From assembly GCA_020631735.1 (NCBI GenBank), contig CM036168.1, positions 103,374,036 through 103,438,035 on the forward strand: a stretch of DNA of 64,000 bases, given 5' to 3'. The first letter of the stretch is position 1. The number at the start of each line of letters is the position of its first letter. Below, in pieces: positions 21,246-31,793 of this stretch. This DNA is from Saccharum officinarum (lineage: Eukaryota > Streptophyta > Magnoliopsida > Poales > Poaceae). The translations under genes and the position numbers were made by a program. The notes under the pieces are model-generated. The model had not been told where the DNA came from. It saw nothing but the letters and a program-made list of their open reading frames with translations, and did not search any database.

Positions 21246-24200
21246 TCAACTCAAGTTGGAGAAGTCAAGTATGTTCAACTCATTCTTTAGCTTGTGAAAT
21301 CTCTTCTCATCAAGTGGCTTGGTGAATATATCGGCTAATTGATCTTCGGTGCCCACACTCTCAATGGCAATGTCACCCTTTTGTTGATGATCTCTAATAA
21401 AGTGATGGCGAACATCAATATGCTTTGTTCTTTGATGTTGAACCGGATTGTTGGTTAGCTTCACGGCACTTTCATTGTCACATAGCAATGGCACATTCTT
21501 GAAATTGATTCTAAAATCCTTCAATGTTGCCTTCATCCACAAGATTTGTGCACAACAACTACCCGCGGCGATGTATTTGGCCTCGGCGGTAGATAGTGCA
21601 ATACTATTTTGCTTCTTGGATGACCATGAGACAAGTGATCTTCCTAACAATTGGCAAGTCTCGAAAGTGCTCTTTCTCTCCACTTTGTCACCGGCATAGT
21701 CGGAATCCGAATATCCAACTAGCTCAAAGCTTGCACCTTTGGGATACCATAATCCAACATCTTGTGTATGCTTTAAGTACCTCAATATTCTCTTTGTTGC
21801 CTTCAAATGACTTTCTCTTGGTGAGGCTTGAAATCTTGCACACATGCATACACTAAACATCACATTAGGCCTTGATGCCGTCACATAGAGTAGGCTACCA
21901 ATCATTGATCTATATAGCTTTTGATCCACCATATTGTCATTCTTGTCACTATCTAAGCTTCCACTAGTGCTCATTGGAGTAGTGATTCCTTTTGCATCTT
22001 CCGTACCAAACTTCTTTAGCATATCCTTTATGTATTTGGTTTGGCTTACAAATGTTTCTTCCTTCATTTGTTTAATTTGAAGTCCAAGAAAGAAACTAAG
22101 TTCACCAATCATTAACATTTCAAATTCCTTTGCCATTATTTTCCTAAACTCATCACAATAATCTTGATTGGTTGAACAGAATATGATATCATCAACATAT
22201 ATTTGCAACACAAACAAGTCTTTCCAATCTTTTTGGTGAAGAGAGTAGTATCCACTTTGCCCATGACAAATCCTTTGGATAGCAAGAAGTCCCTCAATCT
22301 TTCATACCATGCTCTAGGTGCTTGCTTCAATCCATACAAAGTTTTTCTCAATTTGTAGACATGATTGGGTTTCTTCTCATCTTCAAAACCGGGAGGTTGC
22401 TCCACATACACCTCCTCTTGATGTACCCATTGAGAAATGCACTCTTCACATCCATTTGATATAGCTTGATATTGTGAGCACAAGCATAGGCAAGTAAGAT
22501 CCTAATTGCTTCCAATCTTGCAACCGGGGCATAAGTTTCACCAAAGTCAAGACCCTCTATTTGTGTGTAACCTTGAGCCACTAGTCTTGCTTTGTTCCTT
22601 ACTACTATCCCATCTTAATCTTGCTTGTTGCGAAAGACCCATCTTGTTCCAATGATATTGTGATCCTTAGGCATCTCAACTAATTCCTATACTTCATTTC
22701 TCTTGAAGTTGTTGAGCTCTTCATGCATTGCATTTACCCAATCTGGATCTCTCAATGCTTTATCAATGTCCTTGGGTTCTTCCATTGACACAAAAGAAGA
22801 GTTAGCACAAAATGATGCCAATCTTGATCTAGTTTGAACTCCCCTTTGTATGTCACCAATGATGGAATCCAATGGATGGTCTCTTGCAATGTTAGTTGGT
22901 TGAAACACTTGGACTTGATTGCTTGGATGTTGATATTGATCATAAGTTGGAGATGATGAACTAGCCACTTGTTGATCTTGTTGCACTTGAGATGATATAC
23001 TAGCTTGTGTAATTGGACTTTGGAGCACTTGATCTTTGTTGTCATCCACATCAATCACTTGCTTTGGTCTAATATCACCAATATCCATTTCTTTCATAGC
23101 ATTAGTCAATTGAGTTCCTCTCACATCATTCAAGTTATCTTCTTCATTTTGAGAGCCATTTGTTTCATCAAACTCAACATCATGAACTTCCTCAAGTAAA
23201 CCGCTAGCCGAATTCCAAACTCTATAAGCTTTGCTAGTAGTGGAGTAACCAAGTAGAAAGCCTTCATCACATTTCTTTTCAAATTTGCTCAATCTAGTAC
23301 CCATCTTTAAGATGTAGCATTTGTAATCAAATACCCGAAAATATGCAATGTTAGGCTTTCTTCCATTTAAGATCTCATATGGTGTTTTTTCTAAGAACTT
23401 GTGGCAATAGAGGCGGTTGCTATAGAAGCAAGCCGTGTTGATTGCTTCGGCCCAAAATGAATGACTCACATCATACTCATTCAACATTGATCTTGCCATA
23501 TCAATTAAGGTTCTATTCTTCCTCTCAACTAAGCCATTTGATTGAGGTGTATACTTGGCCGAGAATTGATGTTTGATTCCAAGCTCATCACATAGCTCAT
23601 CAACTCTTGTGTTTCTAAACTCACTTCTATTATCACTTCTTACTTTCTTGATTGTGGTCTCAAACTCATTTTGTACTCTCTTGATGAACTTTTTGAATAT
23701 GTCAAATGCATCACTCTTGTTTACAAGAAAGAATACCCATGTATATCTAGTGAAATCATCCAAAATCACAAACCCATACTTGTTGCCACCAATGCTTGTG
23801 TATGTAGTTGGCCCAAATAGATCCATGTGCAACAACTCAAATGCCTTGGAAGTACTCATAATGCTCTTCAATGGATGAGTGTTGCCTACTTGCTTTCCGG
23901 CTTGACATGCACTACATAGCTTATCCTTCTCAAATGTGACATCCTTCAAGCCTCTAACTAAGTCATGCTTCACTAACTTATTCAATTGCTTCATGCCAAC
24001 ATGACCAAGTCTTCTATGCCATAACTAATCCATACCTGATTTGGTGAGCAAGCATATTGAAAGTTGAGTGTCACTAGCATTGAAATCAACCAAGTATAGA
24101 TTCTCATATCTAAAGCCTTTGAAGATCAAGTTAGAGCCATCAACACTAACTATCTCTACATCATCAACACCAAATATGCACTTGAAACCGAGATCACACA

Positions 24201-24450
24201 ATTGAGCAACCGAGAGAAGATTGAAGTTCAACTTTTCAACTAAGAGCACATTGGAAATGCTATGATCATTAGAGATTGCAATCCTTCCAAGAGCCTTTAC
24301 ATCACCCTTGCTATTGTCACCAAATGTGATGCTATCAATGCCACTATCATTTGATTTGAGAGAGTTAAACATTCTTGAATCACCGGTCATATGTTGAGAG
24401 CACCCACTATGAAGCACCCAATGCCTTCCTCTGGCCTTATAATTTACCTA
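21246..24450 (-). pseudogene. pol of Sirevirus 1 (PR-IN-RT-RH)
   Basis: Copia-order polyprotein. The protease motif reads VLHSGCSQHMTG, so the catalytic Asp of the D-S-G triad is His (codon near 24409-24414). The integrase has the GAG-pre-integrase zinc region and rve domain (HMDLFGP, SDNRSEF, NGLVERKNRTL: catalytic D, D, E present; the usual G after SDN is R). RT keeps YVDDIIF. RNase H ends with the conserved QLADIFTKPL. In-frame stops occur near 24022, 22687 and 22617, with frameshifts near 22420 and 22215. In life the protein would process, copy and integrate the element; this copy cannot. Confidence 0.88.
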
Positions 24451-24495
24451 CAAAATAATTTAATGTCTTTTAGGTACCCATACTTGCTTGGGTCC

Positions 24496-26629
24496 TTAGA
24501 GGTTAGTAACTAAGTTCTTTGGTACCCAAATGGCCTTCTTCTTTGGACCCACAATTGGTGTACCAACAAACTTAGCATGCACACCTTTCTCACCCTTGGT
24601 AAGCACATAACAAGAATCAAAAGGAATGTAAGGTACATTAGCATTTTTCTTGTTCTTGTTCATTTTATTGCAATTAATCTCTAGATGCCCAACTTGCTTG
24701 CATATACTGCAATAACGACCATTGCTCTTCACAAAGCGAGACTTTGGAGTAGCAAAGGCCGCCTTACCCTTCTTGGGAGTATAGCCCAAACCCTCTTTGT
24801 TAAGAGAGAACCTTTGGCTACCCAAGCATTTTAGCAACTGGTATCCCCACCATAGGCATTGCCTAATGCGCGGGTGAGATCATCCACCTCTCTCTTGAGA
24901 GTCTCATTCTCAATCACAAGTGATGAATCACTAGTAGTAGAGGTAGAGTTGGTTGTGGTGGATGATGATGAGCTACATGAAGCATTAGTAGGACCAACAA
25001 ATAAAGAATCATCAATAATATCACATTTTAGTCCAATATCACAAGTGATAATCACTTGCTCCTCCTTAGCTTCCTTCATGAGCTTCTCCAACTTGAGGTC
25101 TTTTTCCTTGATGAGCTCAAGTAGAGTGGAGTGGGCTTCCTTAAGCCTAGTGTGAGCAACTTCAAGATCCTCGTGGTCTTCTTTTAGACACTCACGAGAG
25201 GCCTCTAGCTCATCAAAGGATTTTCTAAGAGCTTTGAGCTCTTGTTCAAATTCTTTGCACTCCTTACTCTTTTTGAGAGCTACAAGCTCCTCCATCAAGG
25301 CATCATTTTCATTGCTCTTGGCAATGAGCTCTTGCTCCAAGATCTTGCACTTCTTGGTTATCCTCTTGTAGCCCTTGATCATTTGATCTATTATGCCTAA
25401 TAGATCATCCTTGGAGTAGTCCTCATCCTCCTCATTATCACTCCTACAATCATCACTAGCACAAGAATCATCATCACTATCATCATGTTTTACCTTGGTA
25501 GGCTTGGCCATAAGGCATATCGATGTAGTGTCGAAGATGGATGGCTTGTTAGAGAGGGCGATGCTTGCAATGGCTCGCCGAGTGGTCCTCTCATCATCAC
25601 TAGAGCTATCATCATCACTGTTGGAGTTATCACTATCCCAAGTGACCACATAGCCACCACCCTTCTTCTTCTTGTTGATAGTGAAGCTCTTCTTCTCTTT
25701 CTTCTTCTTCTTGTTCTTCTTCAACTTTAACTTCGCACCATGATATCTTTTGTCTTCATAGGGGCACTTTGCCACTATATGATCGGGGTTATTGCAATTG
25801 TAGCAAAGCACCTCCTTTGCCTTCATGAAGTCCCTTCTCTTTCTTGCACCATATCCTTTCTTCTTCATGAACCTCCCTATCTTGTGCACTAGGAGGGCCA
25901 TGGTCTCATCATCGAATGGATCATCATCATCGCTCTCCACCTTGCTCTTGCCCTTAAAGGATGAAGCCTTGAATGCAATGGGCTTCTCTTGCTTGACCTT
26001 GATCTCCTTCTCATCTTCATCATCATCATCATATTGAGCATCGGTCATGACATCTCCAAGCACTTGGTTTGGAGTCACCTTGTCCAAACCCTCTCTTTGG
26101 ATCATCTTCCTCAAGATAGCAAACTTCTTAGGTAAGTTCATCAAGAACTTATGTGAGAAGTCCTTGTCCTTGACATCTTCTCCTAGGCTCTTGAGATCAT
26201 TGACAATAACTTGTAGCCTATAGAACATCTCCGGTATGGACTCATCATCCTTCATCTTGAATCTTGCAAACTTATCCTTGAGCATATAGAGCTTGACACT
26301 CTTTACCGTTGAAGTGCCCTCATATATTTCCTCTAATCTTGTCCACACTTCACTTGCCATTTCAAGATCCTTGATTTGCTCAAAGACCTTACATCAATAC
26401 CATTGTAGAGAGTATTGAGAGCCATAGTGTTGCATTGGTTGTTGATGCGATCATTGTTGGTGAGGTTGTCGGGATCAATGATAGCATAATCATGGTGTGT
26501 CACCTTCCAAACATTCTCATGAATAGAGCCAAGATATTGCTTCATCTTTCTTTTCCAATGATCAAAAGATGTGACACCATCAAAGAATGGAGGCTTGCCC
26601 CCGACATGGTTGAACACAACTTGAGCCAT
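24496..26629 (-). pseudogene. gag of Sirevirus 1
   Basis: The capsid/nucleocapsid protein. The N-terminus (MAQVVFNHVGGKPPFFDG) and the following region form the UBN2/DUF4219-type copia gag domain. The middle has a zinc knuckle CYNCNNPDHIVAKC (CX2CX4HX4C), acidic and lysine-rich tracts, and a long heptad-like coiled coil (about 25060-25400). A second zinc knuckle CSICKQVGHLEINC lies near the C-terminus (about 24685-24740). One-base indels near 26391 and 24845 break the frame, and a stop replaces a Gln codon at the 24496 end. The equivalent in element 2 is broken by only one stop. Confidence 0.85.
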
Positions 26630-26668
26630 CTTACACCGAGGTTGTTAAGCCTTTAAAACGGTGACCAC

Positions 26669-26681
26669 GACTCTGATACCA
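26669..26681 (-). promoter_or_regulatory. Primer binding site of Sirevirus 1
   Basis: On the minus strand TGGTATCAGAGTC lies two bases inside the 5' LTR, the standard plant initiator methionine tRNA primer site of copia elements. Confidence 0.9.
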
Positions 26682-26683
26682 CT

Positions 26684-28544
26684 TGAAAGGTCTTGATGAC
26701 TAGAGGGGGGTGAATAGACTTTTAAAATTTTCTACAAAGACAAGCTAAACAAGTTTATCAATATAACAAATAGCGAGATGCGAGTTTTGCTTAGCCTACG
26801 GAGTGTTTGCAAGCCACCTAACCAATTCACAATTCTAGTGTTTGCACTCAACCGCACAAGTCAAACCGAGAAGGTAACTACAACTACAACTAGTAAGCTA
26901 CACAAAGGAGCTACTATAACAAAGCTAACTAGCTAGCAAAGATAACTAAGAAAGTAATGCAGAGTTGAGTTGGGAGAGTTTCACCGAGGGGCGAAGTAAT
27001 GAGCCAACCAATATGATCAATAATGAATACCAAGATAACCAAACACCGGGATCAATCAATCACAATATGAAAGTGATGACACGAAGATTTATCTCGAGGT
27101 TCACGTGCTTGCTGGCACGCTAGTCCCCGTTGTGTCCCTCTTCACCACGTGGTTCGGTGGCTAATCGGTCTCACACCGAGCCTCTCAAAAGGCACCACAA
27201 GAACCTACCAAATAGCAAAAGGTTGCAAATGACACGAGCAATCCACTAACGTTGTCTTTGGCGCTTCGCTGAGGTAGGCACAAACCCCTCACAATCACCG
27301 AAGGTGGCCAAGAACAATCACCAACTCTTGCCAACGCCTCCAAGCTGCTCCAAGCCGTCTAGGTGGCGGAAACCACCAAGAGAAACAAGAATCCCGCAGC
27401 AAATCAACCACCAAGTGCCAACTAGATGCAATCTCACAATGCAAATGCACTTGGATCACTCAATCTCACTTCGAATATGCAAAGAAGCAAGAGAGATGAG
27501 TGGGAGGGGAGTTGCTTAGCTCAAAGTGCTCACAAGTATGTCAAATGTTCAAGAGTAAGAGCCTTGAGCCGGCCAACGAGTATTTATAGATGTACCCCCT
27601 TCGAATAGAGTCGTTAGAAACTTGAAACAGCAGAAATCGCGCTGACCGGACGCGCTGGTCCAACTGACCGGACGCACCGGTCGCACAACGGCTAAGTCGC
27701 GAAGCACCGACCGGAAGCGCTGGTCGCGCAGACCAGACGCGCTAGGATCGACCGGATGCACTGGTCCCATAATTGACCGGACGCGCTGGTCAAGCCTGAG
27801 CAGCGCACAACGAAACAGTGACCGGACGCGCTGCAGAACTGACCGGACGCTATAGTGCCAGCGTCCGGTTGGAGTCCAGTAAGCTCCCTGAACGACCGGA
27901 CGCGTCCGGTCGACAGTGACCGGACGCGCTGTGCGTCCGATCATCAAACTAAAACACGCGCAAACGCTGAACGCTGACCAGACGCGTCCGATCAAACAGA
28001 GACCACGTCCAGTTCAGCGTCCGGTCACAACTATGACCTCCGTTCGCCTCCGTTTCTTTTCCGACTTCCGGCGTAGTGGAAAATAGTCGTTTCAACTCCT
28101 CAAAAATGCCTGAATCCACCGCCTTCGCAAACGTGCTAACACCACCAAGTGATCACGTCATGTGCGAGTGTGTTAGCATTTTCATAATCATTTTTCGAGG
28201 CGTTATTAGTTCTATCCAAATGCATATGATTATGAAATACACACCTAGAGGCACTTAGGAGTTCAATAGCCGCGTCATTCCCCTCTTTATAGTACGGCTA
28301 TCTATCCTATAATGTAACCACACCCACTAGGTGTCTTGGTTACTAAAACACAACCCTTAAGCATATACCTTTGCCTTGATCACGTAGGGTTACGTCCAAA
28401 TCCAAGTGTGGCTATCATGATCACCATGTCCGTCTTGCCACCAACCTTGGAATATACTAATCCTCATATGCTACATACAACTTAGGCATAGGATTAGTAC
28501 TTAGGCATTGTCACTAATTATCAACACCAAACATAGGACTTTCA
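26684..28544 (-). repeat. 5' LTR of Sirevirus 1
   Basis: 1861 bp, co-linear with the 3' LTR with many substitutions and some indels. One is an extra stretch of array motif near 27915-27945; another is a shorter sequence near 28105. The palindrome array is at about 27640-28030, again just upstream of the TATA box on the minus strand. Confidence 0.9.
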
Positions 28545-28620
28545 GCTACATACTAACTCATAAGCCTTGCTACAATGTAAAGGGACAAGCTATGCAGCCA
28601 TTTTGGATGTCCCAACTACT
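28545..28620. other. Short flank between two Sirevirus sequences
   Basis: About 75 bases following the target duplication GCTAC; this is the sequence that originally continued downstream of the RALF-like gene. No feature is recognised. Confidence 0.5.
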
Positions 28621-28623
28621 CTT

Positions 28624-30700
28624 ATAGGGTCGAGATGGCAGACTAGAAAGGGGTGAATAATCATTTCTAAAATTTAATCACGTCGGCTAACCAAAACAAG
28701 TGTGGAATTAAAACTATCGGTCTAGCCAAGACTACACCCCTCTATCTAAGATCTCTGGCACCTTGCAAAGATCCTAATCAAGCAACTAAGGTGATGGGCT
28801 AGCTAGAGTTCACCTGATCAATTTTAGGAGCAAGGTCACACAAACATATATCGCTAGTACTTCAAGCATGGTAGAGCTCCTACACAACTAGTAAGCAAAA
28901 GCACAAAGCTCCTAAGCTCACTAGCAATGCTCAATAACAAGGCAATTAATACCAAATTAGATAGCGCAAATTACTTAGCTACACAAACTAAGCAATGTGA
29001 CTAACAATGTTACTAAAACCAAATTAGCCATGTAAGGGAGCTACTTCTATGCTACACAAGCAATAAGGTAATTAGTAAGCTACAAAAGCAAACAAATTAC
29101 AAGATCCACTACACAAGTGCAATGTATATGAAAGTAAATACAAGCTTGTCTTTCATGGAATGCAAACCACCGAGAAGATGATGAAGACAATGTTGACACA
29201 GTGATTTTTCTCTCGAGGATTCGTGAGGTTGCCCCCAAGCTACGTTCCCGTTGTGTCGACCGCTCACCTGGTGGTTCGACGGCTAATTGGCATCACCCGT
29301 CAAGCCCGCACGTCGGTCAACGCAAGAACCTACCTCACAAGTGAGGGTAGCTCAATGACACGCTCAACTAGAGTTGCTCTTCGCGATCCCCGCGGGGTGA
29401 GCACAATCCCCCCTCACAAATCCTCCTTTGGAGCACCGCACAAGCTTCTCGTGTGCTTCAACGGAGTCACAAGCCATCAAGTCATCTAAAAGGTGGAGTA
29501 ACAAGCACCACTGCCTTGCAACTCGATCACCTAGTGCCACTCGATGCAACCTCATGATGCAACGCACTAGAATCACACTCACTCACAATCGGATCATACT
29601 CTTGCAAGCACAAGTGAGTTAGAGGGCTCCCAGCACTCCCCAAGCATGGACACTTAGTCCCAAGGGTGCTCAACCAGCCAAATGTCTGAGCTCCACCTCT
29701 ATTTATAGCCCCCAAGCCAAATAGAGTCGTTGGAGCAAAGCTGCACTTTCTGCGAGGGCACTGGACACAGCGGTGGTGGCACTGCCCTAGGGGTGGCGGT
29801 GCCCCCCAACGGTCAAATCTAATGGCTAGTTTGACTAGTTGTGGTCACCGGACAGGCGGCGGTGGCACTGGACAGGGGGTGACGGTGCCACCCTAGGCCA
29901 GCCCCCTGTTTTCCCTCCTCTCTGTAAAAATGGGGCGGTGCACTCCACACCCCTTGATGGTGCATCGTCGCTCTAGGGGCGGTGTACACAGTCATTGATG
30001 GTGCCAGCGCCAACTGCTGCTGCTCAACCGAGGTAAAGTGGTCACCATCACAAGGGTGACGGTGCACCAGACAGGGGTGACGGTGCCTCCAGAGGCAGCA
30101 CCTCATCCCCTACTTCACCTTCTTCGCCACCATTGCAAATATGCCAACACCATAAGTGTTTCACCGTCACGTGCATGTGTGTTATATTTTCATCAAATTT
30201 TTCAAAGGATTAGCACTCTTTTCACCACGCCACTTGATCCTAACACGTATGTAAAGTTAGATCGCTCCAGTGACACTAGATTGACCGATATGCAAAACAA
30301 GTTTGCCCTCTCTTGATAGTATGACCATCTATCCTAAACTCGGTCATAAACTTCTCTACACACCTATGACGGTGAAATGAAATGCCCTACAAACAGGACG
30401 GAGCCTAGTGGAGACCAAATTGGGCTCCGGCCCTCCTTGCCATGTGAAGTGTTTAATACATGCATGTTTACTTGATCAATGCATATGCATGTCACCATGC
30501 ATGCAAGGATTAAAGCACACATTTCTCTCTCTATATTAGTTGCATATTCCTCGTCTAGCAAATTTTTACTATATGTTTATCAAAATTGCCCCCTTTGGTT
30601 CTGCTTGTCACCCTCCGTCGGTGCCTTATAAATATACCTTTGTCTTGCGCATTTCATTCCATCTCCTCCAACGTCGATGCAACACATGCACCAACACAAT
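28624..30700 (-). mobile_element. Sirevirus LTR (variant type), cut by gap
   Basis: The left end (TATAGGGTCGAGATGGCAGA) is the reverse complement of the LTR end at 41860-41889, and the right end matches around 39710-39760 in reverse, so this is an LTR of the same family as the solo LTR at 39347-41889, on the minus strand. It is cut by the N gap before its outer end. A TATA box (rc) is at 29701-29707. Upstream of it, where the other LTRs have CCGGACGCG arrays, it has a different GC-rich array built on GGTGGCGGTGCC and GGGTGACGGTGC (29757-30100). No coding sequence. Confidence 0.7.
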
Positions 30701-30800
30701 NNNNNNNNNNNNNNNNNNNNNNNNNNNNNNNNNNNNNNNNNNNNNNNNNNNNNNNNNNNNNNNNNNNNNNNNNNNNNNNNNNNNNNNNNNNNNNNNNNNN
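30701..30800. other. Assembly gap (100 N)
   Basis: Exactly 100 N between contigs B and C. Open frames that span it are not real. Confidence 0.99.
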
Positions 30801-31110
30801 CCTACAACGAAAGAAATAACGACGCCACAAGACAGGACGCCTCGACAGCTCGAGGAAGCCCGAGATGTGGCTTTGTTGCATTCTGCCAGGTACCAGCAGG
30901 GTCTCCGATGCTACCACGACAGACACGTCGCAAGCGTGACCTCAACGTCGGCGACTTGGTGCTAGGCGGAACTAGAACAAAGGGACGGCACAAGCTCACG
31001 CCACCATGGGAAGGGCGTACATCATCGCAGGAGTACTAAAAGCCGGGCACCTACAAGCTATCCAACGAGAAGGGCGAAATCCTCACACGCTTGGAACATT
31101 GAACAGCTAC
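30801..31110 (+). pseudogene. Integrase C-terminal end of gypsy pol
   Basis: Encodes, across several frame changes, the same segment as 2985-2690 in reverse: YNERNNDATRQDA, ALLHSARYQQGLRC, RDLNVGDLVL, then the end segment ahead of the pol terminus. Single-base losses relative to contig B (for example in the CCTCGAC/CCTCGAC-CAG region) look like sequencing error at the start of contig C. After it, 31110-31790 is non-coding DNA. Confidence 0.65.
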
Positions 31111-31793
31111 GTCGCTTTCTTTCTTAAAAAAGCCTCGAGGCTCTGTAATTTCTTTTTCGTCAATAAAGAATACAGCGATGTTCAAACTTTAGTTTCATAA
31201 TGAGGAAGGATCGATCTGCACTCCCAGAATCGACCCTCCCTCGGGGCTTCAAGGGGGAACCCCCTCCCCAAAAAAAACTATGCTCTTTTTTAATTTAAGA
31301 ACCGCTTCTTAGATCGACTTCGCTGAAAGAGCACCCTAAGGTTCGAAAGGCTCTCGAGTCCGGAGTATAACCTACGCCTCTGAGGCTAGCGTACCTCCAC
31401 TCACCCCTCACACCTTTTAGAGGTGTGACTTCATGCTAGGGAGATCTAATATTGGTTCCTAACTTTGAAAAAGAACATACCCCTGTCGCTTAGATCAGGC
31501 TCTCACACGATTTACAAGGCGCAACATCACCTGAAGCTCGAGGGCAGTTGAGCGTGAGATCACTTACCCCTCAAGGCTACGGTACTCACTCGCTCTCTTA
31601 CGCCAAAGGATGCAACTGCGTGCTAAGTAAATCACGCGAGAACACGATCCAAGGATAAAGGGAAGAAAAGCTCGAATAAAACTAAATTAACCATGAACAG
31701 GTTTATGTTTCGAGTTCTTAGGGCCTTCGAGGCCACCACGACCAAAATTCAAAATACTAACTTATTACTTGGGCCTTCATGCCCAGATTTGGC

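Larger units (their letters stand above)
18260..28544 (-). mobile_element. Sirevirus-type Ty1/copia retrotransposon 1, decayed
   Basis: A complete element with two LTRs (18260-20099 and 26684-28544), a primer binding site matching initiator Met tRNA, gag, pol with copia order (protease, integrase, RT, RNase H) and several polypurine tracts. The target duplication is GCTAC at 18255-18259 and 28545-28549. The long LTRs, the long gag with two zinc knuckles, and the repeated GGGGGAG tracts upstream of the 3' LTR are known features of the Sirevirus (SIRE/Maximus) lineage. Many stops and frameshifts, plus a mutated protease active site, show it cannot encode working proteins. Confidence 0.92.

Noticed and set aside
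30540..31039. Open frames crossing the N gap at 30701-30800
   Set aside because: Same reason; the left part is a Sirevirus LTR and the right part is gypsy integrase.
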